Source: Paramacrobiotus metropolitanus (taxonomy: Eukaryota; Tardigrada; Eutardigrada; Parachela; Macrobiotidae). From it: a DNA stretch of 64,000 nucleotides. Below, in pieces: positions 12,161 to 23,961 of the stretch. Below the pieces are notes generated by a model. That model was not told where the DNA came from. It saw only the letters and a program-made list of their open reading frames with translations, and ran no database searches. Both the position numbers and the translations under genes were made by a program. The DNA is taken from contig NW_026570225.1 in NCBI RefSeq assembly GCF_019649055.1, forward strand, positions 3,410,001-3,474,000, given 5' to 3'. Positions within the stretch are counted from its first letter, which is position 1. Every line of letters begins with the position of its first letter.

Positions 12161-12462
12161 TTAGAAATTCTTGAAATGTAAAAGCTTTGGAGGCGACTTT
12201 GATGGAAATATTTATAGTTAAGTATTTGGATGTATCCGAACGTGTTTTAAAAGCACCTTAAAGGTTTCAAGAATTTAAAAAAAATTATAATTTTGATGGA
12301 ATTGACAATTTAAATAACTATACAGATCTGTAGTTAGGTTGCTAAGCTGCGAAACTTGTATTTCCTTATTCGATACGTTTCCAGAATTTACTGGAAATTT
12401 CTATGAACTTGAAACGCTAAGTACAGGAAGTTTGAAAGGGTTTTTGAAAACGTTTCGGAAAC

Positions 12463-12750
12463 CAAAATTTTTTTTCCAAGTTGCAGGTAGGAAGCTTTGA
12501 ATGGTGCTCTATTTTATAAAATTAACAACTTAATGGAAAAATCAAAGTTGATTTAGGAGATAATTTCCAAAAGTAACAACCTTTAAGTACTAACTATCGT
12601 TAAGTACTACAACTTCTAAAATTTTTCTAAACCTTCAAAACTCAAAATTTTTTTGAAGATAAAGGTAGGAACGTTTCTGCAATGCTCTATTTTATAAAAT
12701 TATCAACTTATTGAAAAAATCGATCTTGATTTAGGAGATAATTTCCAAAA
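12463..12750. repeat. Diverged direct repeat of about 110 bp
   Basis: Copies at 12463-12572 and 12642-12750 share GCTCTATTTTATAAAATTA and GATTTAGGAGATAATTTCCA with scattered differences. Possibly internal to the Helitron ending at 12109. No coding potential. Confidence 0.65.
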
Positions 12751-13655
12751 AATAAGGACGTAAGGATATATGAATCTATTGATAATTGTAAGATAATAAA
12801 TTCACAGAAAATATAGTGCTCCCTGAACTACAACAAGTTACTAATATCAACGACTGCGCTCTGATTGTACGTAAGTAAGAAATACTCTAATGTAGAAAAC
12901 GTAGCTACTAGAGGCTTTGAGCAGAAAACACCATAACCATACCTTAACCATCCCTTATCGTGTAGTTGGACGACCGCCATCGAGGTAGCAGTGTACAAAG
13001 TACTCAGCGAAGGCGCATAGCTGACTCTGGGTCCCTTCAGATTTAATTTGTTTTCTCGCACTGCGTGAAACGATCTCTTTCCAAAAAATTACATTTACAT
13101 TCAAAAATGTTTTCTCTATTCAAAAAGTGTATATCTGGGGAAGTTAAATTGGGCAGGTGTTAAGGGGAGCCTTTGAAAGTCCATCACCATACGACACGTT
13201 TGTATGGTATTCACACTTACCATACGCTCGCACTTAACCATATAGTATGGTTAAGTGTATGGCTATGGTTAAGTGGAGCAGTTGCTCACTAGAAGCTTTC
13301 GGCAAACGCTCCGCTTAACCATACCCATACACTAACCATACTGTATGGTTAAGTGCGAGCGTATGGTAAGTGCGGATACCATACAAACGCGTCGTATGGT
13401 GGTCGACTTCCAACGACTCCCCTTAACATTTGTGCAATCAAATTGCACTATATGTGCTTTTTTATAATACAGAAAACATTATTGAATACAAATATAATTT
13501 TTTCGATTGATGTCGTGCCATGTAGTGCGAGAGAAAAAATAAAACCTGAAGGCACTTAGAAGTCAGCAGCGCGATTTTGCTGAGTGTCTCATACACTGCC
13601 ACCTCCATGGCGGTCTACCACGACTTGATAAGAGATGGTTAAGGGATGGTTACGG

Positions 13656-16600
13656 GTACGCGTGTTATTACTATGCGATGAGGCGGAAATTCGATTTATG
13701 GCAAGCAATTACATTCGCAGCGTAAAATTAAGCTGTGGCTTGGCTGTCACCAGGCACACTACTTACGGGTGTTGACATTTTCAACTGAAAGTTTCATCTG
13801 CTATGAATTGCTAGGCTGGCCGAATTTTATTTTCGTAATAAATTGCTTATAGTATACCGACGTTTTTTTCATTTCTCAGTAGTACCATAATTTTCATTCC
13901 ACGCGAAGCTCCCTATCTTATCGCGGCATTATATCTACCGCACCTGCATCGATAGACAATCGAACCCACTTAACCTCTTTTTTTATTCTGTTTCAACTTT
14001 GCCAATTTGGCAGGTTGTTCAGACATTTTTTCCGGTCGCTTTTTTCCAAACTTATAATCAAAAAAGTCATCACGTTTGTTTTTAACATAATTTTTGAACA
14101 GTAAATTAAATACCTTGCGCAACAGATTATATTCTACCTCTACATAAGACTTACAGGGACAAAGATCTTACAACGGGTGAAAATCACTCAGATTCATTTT
14201 TAAGAGCATCAATTTGAGTATCACCGCTAAATGCGATTTACTTTTCACAAACGCTGGAATCTCTGTTACTTTTATAAATAAAGTGTAAGCGCGAGAGCAG
14301 AGGGTAAATGCTTGCTTTCGTGGTAAACAAAGCCCACCATACTCCGCGCGGCTTCTTGCACCAACATAAGCTGCACCAGGTAGCTCACTTCCTGAGGAGA
14401 AAACTTCCACTAACTGTCCACGACAACTATCACATTTCGACTTTTGGTCCGCAGTTCTAGCTAGCGCCGCGGTAACGTCAGCAATCGCGTTGTTAAACAG
14501 TCCAGCCAAACCAGCATCAGTATTTGTATCGTCTGAAATCAGATAAGGCAATCATCACAGACCGACATGAAAACGATTTTAATAATAATCATTCTTTTTA
14601 GCTATAAAATTCACGGTTTACCTAAAGTTTCCCAAGGGCACAGCACAATCTGTAGCATTTCCGAACAAATCCACAGCTTTCTGTCTTCACGCATCAACCT
14701 TTAAAATTAAAAAAAAACCGGAGATCAATTAAAGCATTTAAAAAATCAACGCTACCATACTTCTCCGTCCTGTCTTCAACAGGACAGGGCTCGGGGTCTC
14801 GAATAATTTCCAGTTCGTTTGAAAACGAAAAACAATAATCGCGAAGTGGGTGCCGGGATGTGCGCTGACGCTTAGGCAGCGGCTCATCAGAAATCTCGAT
14901 GATCCGTTTTCGGGTTTTGTAGCGGCTCCCAACATTCGGACTTTCGGTAAGCTGCTGGTAAGCTTCGATATGAGAAATATTCTGCCGTACTGTGGCCGCG
15001 GTAAGCTTCGTCGTTCCGAACTTAATCGCAGCATTCAGTTCCTGGAAAAGCTGAGTAATGTGTACATGACAATTTTGAAACATTAGTGTGAGAAATTAAA
15101 AAATTCATGCCACATGTTGCATAAAATTATTATCCACACAATAATTTCAGATAAATTTAAACAATTTACTTACTTCTATAGGATCGCTGCATTGTTTCCT
15201 GGCAAGTATGTACTCTGCGCCCGCTTCAAGAGAAATACGTGATATCTCCCTTATTCCATGTATAGTTGCATTCAAACCCAACCACGTTTGCCGGGGAAGT
15301 GACTGCAGAATACAATCAGGGTGGGGGCCAATGCCACTTAACGACTCCAACATCTCCTAAAAAACAAAAACATGAGAACGGTGAAAAAAACGGAAGCTTT
15401 GTTTATTTATAATAGTGTAATAAGCACACTTACATCAAATTTCGTATCAATATTGTTGAGAGTAATCACTTCAAAAAGAGGCTGCCTGAAACGCTGAGCT
15501 TGCTGGATTGAGGACGTCGTTAGAGGGTAATAAAAGCCCCGAACGAAATTGGCAAAGTTCAAAATTACTTGCAGTCCAAACCTAACAGCGTTCACGTCCT
15601 CTCGCCGAATTTCGGCGATTTTTATAAGCAACGGATGGTCTGGAGACTGAGTTGTCAGCATTGTCAGCGCCCCAACTGTGCGGTCTGTGAACAACTAAAA
15701 ACGCCAAAAAAGAGGAGATGACATAATTACTACTAAGTGCAATTATTACTATGTAATGTAACTACCACTAAATGCAGAAAGCCCCATTCACATAAATTTC
15801 TAAATTTGCGTATCGTTAAAACCTGCATTATTTAATTAACAAACAATTACTTACACCTTCCGCCGTTCTGGTACACATTTTTTCAAATGTGTTCGGCCAC
15901 AAAACTTTTCGTGTGATATCCGGAGCGTACTTAACTGGGGAACATCGTTCGATTTCAAAAAGTGTTTGGAGTAACGTGATATCAAAAATCCAGGATCCGA
16001 ACTAACATAAAAATAACACGAAATAGTACTGTAGTACGATGCACCATGTAAACACTAATTACACAATATATTATTAAGAATTGTCACCGTACTTACACAT
16101 AACCTTCCACCATTGGAAATTCGCAGGATATTCGCCCATATCCGTTTCAGCAAATGACTGATATCTAAAATAATAATTACGAACTGTTCCGGAAATAGCG
16201 GGTGTCTGAATCGCCAAGGAAACGTATTATCAACCACTCCCAGTATGCCACGGCATCCCGCGTTCTCAGCTCCGTGATCTGAGCACAGTCCATTAGCTCT
16301 GAATTTTGTATGCTGTCCGAGTAACCGAAGATTTCGAAGTAATATTTTGGCTAAGTCGCTTCCTTTCAAATTTTTGACAAAGTGATAGGATACTATCTTT
16401 CGCACGTTGCCGACTACGCTTTGGATAATGAATATAAGTACATTTTTTGCCGGTATCACTTCGTCATTGTTTTCAGCCAGTCCAATCACCGATCCATTGA
16501 TGTATTCAACTTGCTCCGTTTGATACGTAGCATCACAAATTAAATTAACATCGCGATTACTGTCCGGAATAGTTTCACAAAATTCGCCCAGTTTTATCAT

Positions 16601-19141
16601 ATGCTCAATATCTTCACCATCCTCAATATCCCACTGAGCGGTGTGATCACGCAGTGTGCGACTGTGAGGTAGAGCTGCACCTAAAACGCGGCGTAAAAAG
16701 CCATAACAGCCAGATGACAAATTTCGTGCCACAGCACACAGTCGTTTCATCCATGGTGAATAACGCCGCTGAGACGACTTTGTGGATGCGGAATTTATTA
16801 TTTCCTTTGCGAAGCGAGCAACCGAATGGATTTGCTGTTTGAGGATAAAATCAGTCTCCTCAGAACTTGCTTCTTCGTCTTCAGCACTTTCCCCATGAGC
16901 TTCAAAATCATAATTGGCGGATTCCGGTTCACTTTTGATCAGCTTCATCAGCTGATCACACTTAGTGTTGACGGCGCGACAATGATGCAGAATTTCTCGC
17001 TTCAATTCCTTGAAATTAAACATCAAGAGTTTTGTCAAACAACGACTGCTGGAAACATTCGAACAACCAATGCACTCCGTCACATCCGATGTTAGCACGG
17101 TGACGCCATTAAAACAAACAGCGGGAATCAAGTCTGACCGCATCCGTAAAACAAGTGCGTCTGTCGCAAAATTTTCATTTGCAGGCTCTGTCACGGTAAC
17201 CTTGCCCAACAGAATTTCGCTGTCGGAGCGAACCAGAACAGCAAATCCATGCTGATTGATCAGTTGATCATACCTAGCGTCGCAAAGGTTTTTCCAGAAT
17301 TTTCCTGCTATAATCTTTTCCTGTTCTTTGGCTGTGGATCGACCAATATCCCGTCTGGTGTTCTGCGAAATTTTAGTAAAATATGGCGATCCAGGGTGCT
17401 TCGTTGGTACAGCTGTTGGCTTCATTCTCGGGTATTTTCCGCGTAAAGATATATCACTTCGACGAAAATGCGCACTGCATATGTGGTGACTGGTGAGAAA
17501 GCCAGATTGTTCTAAATCTTTGCGTCCGCAAAATGCAAAAAAGGCTTTGTACCGCGCATCATTTTTATCCGGAACTTGGAAATAGGAAACGTCTTTTGAC
17601 TTGTCAGAGCGATTACTGCAGCCAAATACAACACAGATATACCCTCCGCGAACTACGGGTTCCGATTCCCGCTCGTAGTGATAAGGATTTATGCAGATTT
17701 CGCCTTTTTCCACGCAACACGTCTTTCTTTGTATAAGTTGCAACCCTGGCCCTCTGAAAGACCTTATGACTGCCTGATGCAGCGGAATTTCCCGATTATT
17801 GTGCTGAAAAATTATTTTGGTCAGATTAAGTTTACAATAAAACAAAATCAGATCGAATAGATTTATTGTCAGTATTGCAATATATATTATTCCACTTACA
17901 AAATTATGAGGTTTTGAAACTCGCAAATTACCACTTACTCGGATATAAAGGTCGTCGCCGCACGCAACACAACTGGTATCTAACGAATCTCCAGTCGCCA
18001 CGGCAGCGTACATCTTCTGCAGCATTTCCGAATCGGTTTTAAAAATCCGCACCAAATATTTTGACACTTTTTTAGCATAAGCAGTATGAACGTGCTGAGA
18101 TCGATGCAGGAAAAGTTTCTCAAACGGAGCCACATTTTCTGTAAACGACAAATGATTTTAAATGGTTAACTACCTCTCTTGAACACTTAATTGTAGGCAG
18201 TACATTGTCTTACCAAAAATGCCACATTGTTTTTCCTTTTCGATTTTTTCCTTAGCCAGTTTTCGGTCCAGTTTCTTTTTAGCTGAGCGTTTCTGACAGT
18301 ACTGCGACTTCTGCAATAATATTACAGTACAATAGCAATCGTACCTCGAACATACTGTCAGTACCTCCGTAGACCGTGCACTGGTGAAGAAGTAAGCAAT
18401 ATTGTGTATAGATTTACAATCGAATAACACGACAGTCGGTGGACAAAATCCATGGTAGTACCTTTTGTAAATCCAGTTCTGCGCGCTTCTCCTTGATGCG
18501 CTTCACTTGCTCTTCTGGTGCAGTTTTTAAATAATAGCTTTGCTGAAGGTGAGATAAGGAAAAGAATTCTTCGTCACTAATAAACTCACACTCATCAACT
18601 GTGGGCCGTAACTCTGCACTTGGCTCCTCCATACTGGCCACTGACGATTATTAGGCAGCAGATAAATTGGAATAAATTAAGATCGGAAATAGATATCTCG
18701 AATGCAAGCACCAAGTCAAAATAAGCCAGCATCCAGAAAACACGCAAGGGAGAAGCCGATATCGTCCGGCTGTGGCGTGTGTGCCATGCCCGAGCTAACA
18801 ACACGGATCAATCTGCAAAACCCACTCAGCTGATCAAGAAAGATGGCAGAGATAAGCAGAGGAAGGAGATGAAATATTACATCTTTACAACTCTGTGTAG
18901 AAATCAAATTACGTTCAAACTGAAAGTAAGACGAGGATACGAAAACGAAAATCTAAGAACCTTAGAACAGATAAAAATGTTCGATTTAATTTAAAAAACC
19001 AATATCCCTTCTCTGGCAGTATTGACACCCGTAGGTAGTATGCCTGGTGACAGCCAAGCCACAGCTTAATTTTACGCTGCGAATGTAATTGCTTGCCATA
19101 AATCGAATTTCCGCCTCATCGCATAGTAATAACACGCGTAC
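13656..19141. mobile_element. Intact P-superfamily DNA transposon, 5486 bp
   Basis: Terminal inverted repeats of 117 bp (13656-13772 and 19025-19141) start GTACGCGTGTTATTACTATG and differ at only two positions that I can see. The element is flanked by the direct repeat GTTACGG (13649-13655 and 19142-19148). Seven bases is one less than the usual 8 bp of P elements, so one copy may have lost its last match. Inside is one gene, a nine-exon transposase on the minus strand with no stop or frame break. Near-identical ends plus an open gene suggest a young element that may still be active. Confidence 0.88.
14168..18632 (-). CDS. P-element-type transposase with MH1 and THAP domains
   Basis: Nine exons: 18462-18632, 18214-18310, 17939-18138, 16097-17803, 15855-16001, 15434-15694, 15174-15356, 14699-15050, 14168-14532; they join in phase to 1160 aa. 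ATG 18632 is the first in frame. Residues 1-89 are acidic then Lys/Glu-rich. Residues 93-203 match the SMAD MH1 domain in order: AYAKKVSKYLVRIFK (helix), TSC146, NREIPLHQAVIRSFRGPGL, TCC (185-186), then EIC193INPYH198YERE, almost the SMAD VCVNPYHYERV. A THAP finger follows at about 212-290 (C212 x4 C217, HHICSAHF, TAVPT). The rest is a P-type RNase H-like core with insert: CDATYQTEQVEYINGSVIGL and SDHGAEN hold candidate catalytic Asp residues, and the last exon has GGLCLPRKQAFTLCSRA as in THAP9/P C-termini. By family it cuts and pastes the element using GTP; the MH1 domain probably adds DNA contacts, which is inference. Confidence 0.88.
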
Positions 19142-19170
19142 GTTACGGTGTCGTTTGCCGAAAGCCTCTA

Positions 19171-19382
19171 CTGTAATACGAGTAGGTTATAACAGTAACG
19201 TTATGTTATATTGTTATTGCACTGTGCGGTGTACTACTATTTTTGGAGTAATAATACAGATTAGTTATTAGTTCGTTATGACTTGTGAAGATTATCTGAA
19301 AGTCTGCAACAATGGGATTTACTCAATAGCTTACTATTAGTATTAGTTAATCGTTTTGCGTTTGCCATAGGATTGCTTAAAA
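19171..19382. other. Short spacer 5' of the SNAPC5-like gene
   Basis: Spacer between the transposon cluster and the next start codon; presumably promoter and 5' UTR. No motif assigned. Confidence 0.35.
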
Positions 19383-19929
19383 ATGAGTGCATCAAAAGCC
19401 GACGAAGATCCCATTCCCGACAGCTCCGTGGATAGAAATCGTCTTAGATTTCTGGCGGAATTGAAGAAGCTAATGATCGAGAAGGGTACTCTTGAGTCAA
19501 TGCGAGAGGAAATTAAGGAACAGCTGAGAAAACTGCAGGTAGGAAGCCGTACCTCTGGGAAATTCCAACAGCATTTCTTCATGGTCACATGAATATTGCG
19601 CAATGCTTGCTTCATCATTGACCCGTATTAAAATTATTTCACTGTACTGATTGTCAATCAGTGATTGTTGTTTAAAGATTTAAAAGTGAACACCCTAACA
19701 AGTAAGGTGCGGAATGCGGATCCCGTGTTAGCTCTTCCGCGGCGCCTTGCGCAATAAATTTTATGTTTATGTTATTTACTTTTAACAGCACGAACAGCGT
19801 TATGCAACAGATCTGCTCAACTGCATCAACCGGATACCGAATATTCCAAAATCCGTTGATACGCCGAATTCACAAAAGACGTACGACGATCATGTGGATT
19901 TTCTGGAACTCGACGACCCACTTATCTGA
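19383..19929 (+). CDS. Small coiled-coil protein, SNAPC5-like
   Basis: Two exons (19383-19538 and 19789-19929, phase 0) give 98 aa. Residues 19-60 form a heptad-rich helix (RFLAELKKLMIEKGTLESM, EEIKEQLRKLQHEQRYATD) and the C-terminus is acidic (HVDFLELDDPLI). Length, the position of the helix and the acidic tail resemble SNAPC5, the small subunit of the snRNA-activating complex that serves snRNA promoters. The likeness is weak and other small coiled-coil adaptors fit too. Start chosen as the only upstream ATG in frame; the donor is CAG/GTAGG. Confidence 0.6.
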
Positions 19930-20662
19930 TCCTGTAGATGTGGGCCATCTGGAGCTCTTTGTGGTCCGGGATACTTTCGGGAACTGGAAGGTGTATATTG
20001 TGATCGCTCTTTTGCTGGAATGGAATACTTTGTGAGCTTTCGTTGCCTTGTGATGTTGCCCACTGAACCAGACTAAATTTATGTATTACAAAAATCTGTG
20101 ATTAGTTTCATTTTCATTAGTGAGTAGTCTCACAAATTGAAATTGGTATGTATCTCTAAAAAACTCTATAGCTTTGTTATAGAACATGCTTTGTTATAGA
20201 ACATATACGTAACTGCATCATGGAAAATTTGAAAGCCCAGAAAATTGACATAAAAACTTTAATGGAATGAAGTCTTTCGCGTCGGCGTATGGAACAGACA
20301 TGTTAAATACAATAACTCGCCACCAACGATTCGCTCATGATGATTCACGGAACTGTTCTCGTAGTTAAAATTGTTGTTATAAATAAATAACTAAACATAA
20401 TAAGGATGTTAACTGTTAAGTAATATTAACCCGACAAAACATTACGAGACAATGGAGACAGGGATTTGCAGTCGTCAGCGGCTCAGCCTCATGTCATATC
20501 GGTTTTGTCAATTAAGTGGCAACTGGGCATTAAATCATTAACCAATAACTTCATTTCACATACTACAGCGAACGCCTACACGAAATATAATGAAAACTTT
20601 TCTGCTTATCATTCCCCGATAAAAACATTTTTCCCGGAGTCGTGTCGCCAAATAGTGATGCA
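19930..20662. other. Intergenic spacer
   Basis: AT-rich, between convergent genes, so it must hold both 3' UTRs. No repeat or RNA recognised. Confidence 0.4.
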
Positions 20663-20923
20663 TCAGGAATGTCCAACGCGATCGCGGGGGATCAAGCGCA
20701 GATCACTTCCATGCTTGAGAAAAACGTTCCCGGCGCTCTGAGCAGGGTTAATTCCAATGCCATCATTAGTAATAACTGCGCTAGTAGCAGGCGGCACCTT
20801 GAATTCTTCCGCAGCAAATTTCACTACTGCCGTAAATGGCGTCTCTTCTGGAACTGATAGCACTTTGAAAGGCAATTTCGGATCGGACGTCAATGTTATC
20901 TTAAACGTAACTTTCGATGCCAT
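20663..20923 (-). CDS. UFM1: Ubiquitin-fold modifier 1
   Basis: Ubiquitin-like modifier conjugated by UBA5, UFC1 and UFL1, acting mainly at the endoplasmic reticulum and on ribosomal protein uL24 (RPL26). The 86-aa product starts [20 protein letters not shown] and is colinear with animal UFM1 throughout, including [20 protein letters not shown] and [20 protein letters not shown]. It ends RDRVG followed by His-Ser, so the conserved Gly that is exposed by UFSP processing is present at residue 84 with a two-residue propeptide. The start is the ATG at 20923, which matches the family; in-frame codons upstream do not. No intron is needed in the coding part, unlike in vertebrates. Confidence 0.97.
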   Translation of the reverse strand: MASKVTFKITLTSDPKLPFKVLSVPEETPFTAVVKFAAEEFKVPPATSAVITNDGIGINPAQSAGNVFLKHGSDLRLIPRDRVGHS

Positions 20924-22248
20924 GAGGAAACACGAATGGTTCAAGAACCGACTCAGTTCTGAATGTACCAACGTGATCGGTAAAAAATTATCACTCTTCT
21001 GCCTCACTCTGCCTAAAAATCTTAGCGTAGGATGAGAAAACGATGAGAAAACAAAAGATAAAAAAGCACACGAACTTCGATGAATTCTTTGCAGTCTGCT
21101 GTTTGCACAGAGGATTGCGTCCCGTACTGTATCTGGAGAAAAATGACGTGGAGGTTTTGAAGCGATAAAATGCCATCCGAGGGTGGTTAGTCAATAGTCA
21201 GACGATAGATGTCCGAAGTCTAACTATTACAGTACTTACTTTACGGCAGTACCTGTTAGTCTAATACGAAGAAATAATTATACGGTTCACAAATAATTTT
21301 CTCTTGCCAATACCGTTACGGCGCAAAAATTTTGACGTTTATACGTACCTCACTGGCAGTAACTGATACAACATAAAAGAAGGAACCACTTGTATCTTAT
21401 GTGAACTTCTAGAATATTGCCACAGAAGGTCACAAAACCGCTTGGGTTCTGATCGCGTATGCTTTCCAGTTTCCGGCCAAGGAGTTCAAGTTGCCGACTT
21501 ATCCAACTGAAAGCTTTCATCCAAGTTATCCGTATGCCAAAAGAAACACAATGATAATTTATTTCCAATATAATACAAAAACAAAAATCAGAAAAGATCT
21601 CGAAAACTGTTCAAAAAGCCAACTTCTTACAGTCCCAGACTAGAGAGCAAAGGATTCATCAGCCAGAGACGAAAGAAGGTAACTTATGGACACGGTTTTG
21701 GCATCGCAAAGCGTTAAACAAGACATTAAACCAAAGAATCCACTTCGTGGAAGAGTTTTGGTAATAAAGAAAGTTCAAATTTCAGAAAACGCCGGCATAA
21801 GCAAGACCATCGTAGAGCTTCCAAAATGGACACGCACAATCTTTAAAATAAACCAAAGGAACTGAGTTTTCTTGAAGATTCGAGCAATCTAGTTTTTCTC
21901 GTATTGCCATGCAGGAACTGCTGGTGGTCGTCCAATGATGGAAAACTCTTTGCCAGACGTAAATGGGAGTTTCGTCAGTTTGTGGGTAATTGGGAAAAAT
22001 CATGAATTCACAACCATGTGATTAAGTGCGAAAAAGCCACAATCCTAGTAATTCAGTCAAATGTGGATGCTTCAAAAAACGCTGAGACATCCATCCGTTA
22101 AGATCGCCGAATGATATGAGAACCGACGAAAAAATGAAAAACCGACTCTAAAGCGCAACCTGAAATAAAGACAGTATTCTATTGAAACAAAATAAAAAAA
22201 ATAACGATAAATGCTCATACCGTATTATCGCTTGCAGATGGTAACGAG
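20924..22248. other. Intergenic region, 1.3 kb
   Basis: Holds the upstream region of UFM1 and the 3' side of the FMR1/FXR gene. Short open stretches at 21350-21568 and 21782-22003 on the minus strand have no recognisable content and no consistent splice pattern. No repeat seen. Confidence 0.35.
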
Positions 22249-23961
22249 TCACTGAGACAGTTCACCAATTCTGTGTCTCAGCGGCATGTTGATCGTTGTC
22301 GCCAGAAGATTTGCCTCCTCTCGATCACCCGGAGCGTCCTCAAAAACTGTTTTCTGGTTATCGGTGACACGCCTTCGGCCATCTCCACTCCCGGCTCCAC
22401 CCTGAAACTCACCAGAGCCACGACCTCGCCCACCTCCGCGCCCATCCCCACCGCGACGACCGCGTCCACCTGGACGGCCACGACCGCCACGTTGTCCGTC
22501 ACCTCGAGTACGATCAGTGTCGGCGTACCGATTACCACCATCATTTTCGTAACCGTTTACCCTTTCCTGGCCATTAAACGACTCGCCATGTGGTGGACCT
22601 TGATTCCGAGGAGCCCCGCCGCCCCGACCACCGCGTCCCGGCACACCACCACCGCGTCCCATAGGAACTCCAGGACCCGCTCCCCGGCCACCTCGAAAGC
22701 CACCGCGATTCATCCCGCGAGGACCTGACATCATACCCAAATCATTGTCCGACATGTAATCCGATGGGCCATGATTTATACGTGGCCCCATTCCATCTCC
22801 GGGAACCATTTTCAACGATCGCAACTGCTGGTTTAATTCGCTGGATTCTTGTCGCAGCTGTTCCAGTTCACGCAGATGAGTCAGATGAAATTCCAGTAAC
22901 ATGCGAGCGTTGGCAATGGCTTCAGCCAAACCGACAAACACAAACGGAATATGCCCCTCCAGGCGATGCGCTGTGTTTGGTTCGTTTTCGCCCTCCACTT
23001 TAACGCGTACGACGCCTGAACCATCTACGATTTCTTGAATCAGATGTCCATTCTTGCCGATAACTTTTCCAACCATAGGAGCTGGAATCTGTACGACGTC
23101 TTCGCAAAATTCCAACAGGGCACGGGCTTTTTTCACCCCTTCTTCGGTTTCGCCTCGCACGGTGAACGTACCTGTACTATCGTCCAAATCAACCCAGACA
23201 TCCTTAATGCGGCGTGCTGTTTTGATATTACTTCCTTCCGCTCCGATAGCCAAACCCATGAGATCTATGGGGACAGTGAAGACCTCCACAAATTTGGCGG
23301 TAGACGGTTGGCGTGAATAATCTGTCATCTTTTTCACGGTATCATCCCGTTTGCTCATGAGCATTTGTTTCTGTTTCATGCTTCGAAAGAACAACGGAGC
23401 CAACATACTTGCGCGCTTCAGTGTATTTTCATTGGAGGAAATAACAATAAGGCTTTTAGCGTTGGGCTTGTCGTCAAATCGCACCACACCGGCTTTCGTT
23501 CGTTCCTGGAATTCACGCAACGTTTCAGGCCGCTTAGCGATATCCACTACCTCTTCTGGCAATTCGATGGGCAGTTTCTTGAAGCTGTTCGATGAGATGA
23601 CTGAACGATGGGGGAGCAGGCGCCGCACTGACTCATTAGGAACGATTTCTTGACGCACTTCCGCATCGGATATCTTAATGTCGACCACAAGAAATTCGCC
23701 TTTGACAATTTTGACATGAGCGCGGTACCATCCGCTGGGCTCCTGTTCTGAAGGTCGAAAGAACACTTCGACATCCTCGCCAGCCTGGATGTTGGGAGTG
23801 GGGGCTTTCAGTGGAAGATACACTTCACTGAACGGGACGATCTGGTCCGGCTTCCAGTTGTTCTCATAGGACAACAGGACCCCGTTCGGAAGAATATCCA
23901 CAACGGAGGCACGATAGAGAACTCCGTTGGCACCCACCACTTCCACGCTCAAGTCTTCCAT
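22249..23961 (-). CDS. FMR1/FXR family RNA-binding protein, coding region without introns
   Basis: Cytoplasmic translational regulator that binds mRNA and ribosomes. One uninterrupted frame of 570 aa from ATG 23961. Two N-terminal Agenet/Tudor repeats (about 1-120; [17 protein letters not shown] and [20 protein letters not shown]) are followed by KH1 (about 222-285; GxxG loop GAEG at 240-243) and KH2 (about 287-360; GKNG at 302-305, then [15 protein letters not shown]). A Leu-rich helix at 355-384 ([18 protein letters not shown]) fits the nuclear export region. Residues 410-560 are Gly/Arg-rich, with many RGG/GRG units (the RGG box). The KH2 Ile equivalent to human Ile304 is present (residue 308). 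Vertebrates have three paralogues and flies one; I cannot say which is closest. The absence of introns is odd for this family. Confidence 0.95.
   Translation of the reverse strand: MEDLSVEVVGANGVLYRASVVDILPNGVLLSYENNWKPDQIVPFSEVYLPLKAPTPNIQAGEDVEVFFRPSEQEPSGWYRAHVKIVKGEFLVVDIKISDAEVRQEIVPNESVRRLLPHRSVISSNSFKKLPIELPEEVVDIAKRPETLREFQERTKAGVVRFDDKPNAKSLIVISSNENTLKRASMLAPLFFRSMKQKQMLMSKRDDTVKKMTDYSRQPSTAKFVEVFTVPIDLMGLAIGAEGSNIKTARRIKDVWVDLDDSTGTFTVRGETEEGVKKARALLEFCEDVVQIPAPMVGKVIGKNGHLIQEIVDGSGVVRVKVEGENEPNTAHRLEGHIPFVFVGLAEAIANARMLLEFHLTHLRELEQLRQESSELNQQLRSLKMVPGDGMGPRINHGPSDYMSDNDLGMMSGPRGMNRGGFRGGRGAGPGVPMGRGGGVPGRGGRGGGAPRNQGPPHGESFNGQERVNGYENDGGNRYADTDRTRGDGQRGGRGRPGGRGRRGGDGRGGGRGRGSGEFQGGAGSGDGRRRVTDNQKTVFEDAPGDREEANLLATTINMPLRHRIGELSQ

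Larger units (their letters stand above)
12911..19168. mobile_element. Palindromic TA-flanked element (765 bp) split by a P element
   Basis: Outer ends GAGGCTTT (12911-12918) and AAAGCCTC (19161-19168), each next to TA, which suggests a TA target site as for Tc1/mariner-type MITEs. Removing the P element (13656-19141) and one 7-bp duplication leaves 765 bp in which the left half pairs with the right half nearly throughout. Matching pieces include TTAACCATCCCTTATC with GATAAGAGATGGTTAA, the repeated ATGGTTAAG/CTTAACCAT blocks at 13200-13400, and GTTAAGGGGAG at 13157 with CTCCCCTTAAC at 13420. The centre is near 13285. It codes for nothing that I can see. The right arm resumes after the P element at 19149 and matches the left arm end, which confirms the nesting. 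Confidence 0.75.

Noticed and set aside
21350-22003. Two minus-strand open frames as a possible small gene
   Set aside because: No likeness to a known protein and no pair of splice sites joins them in phase.
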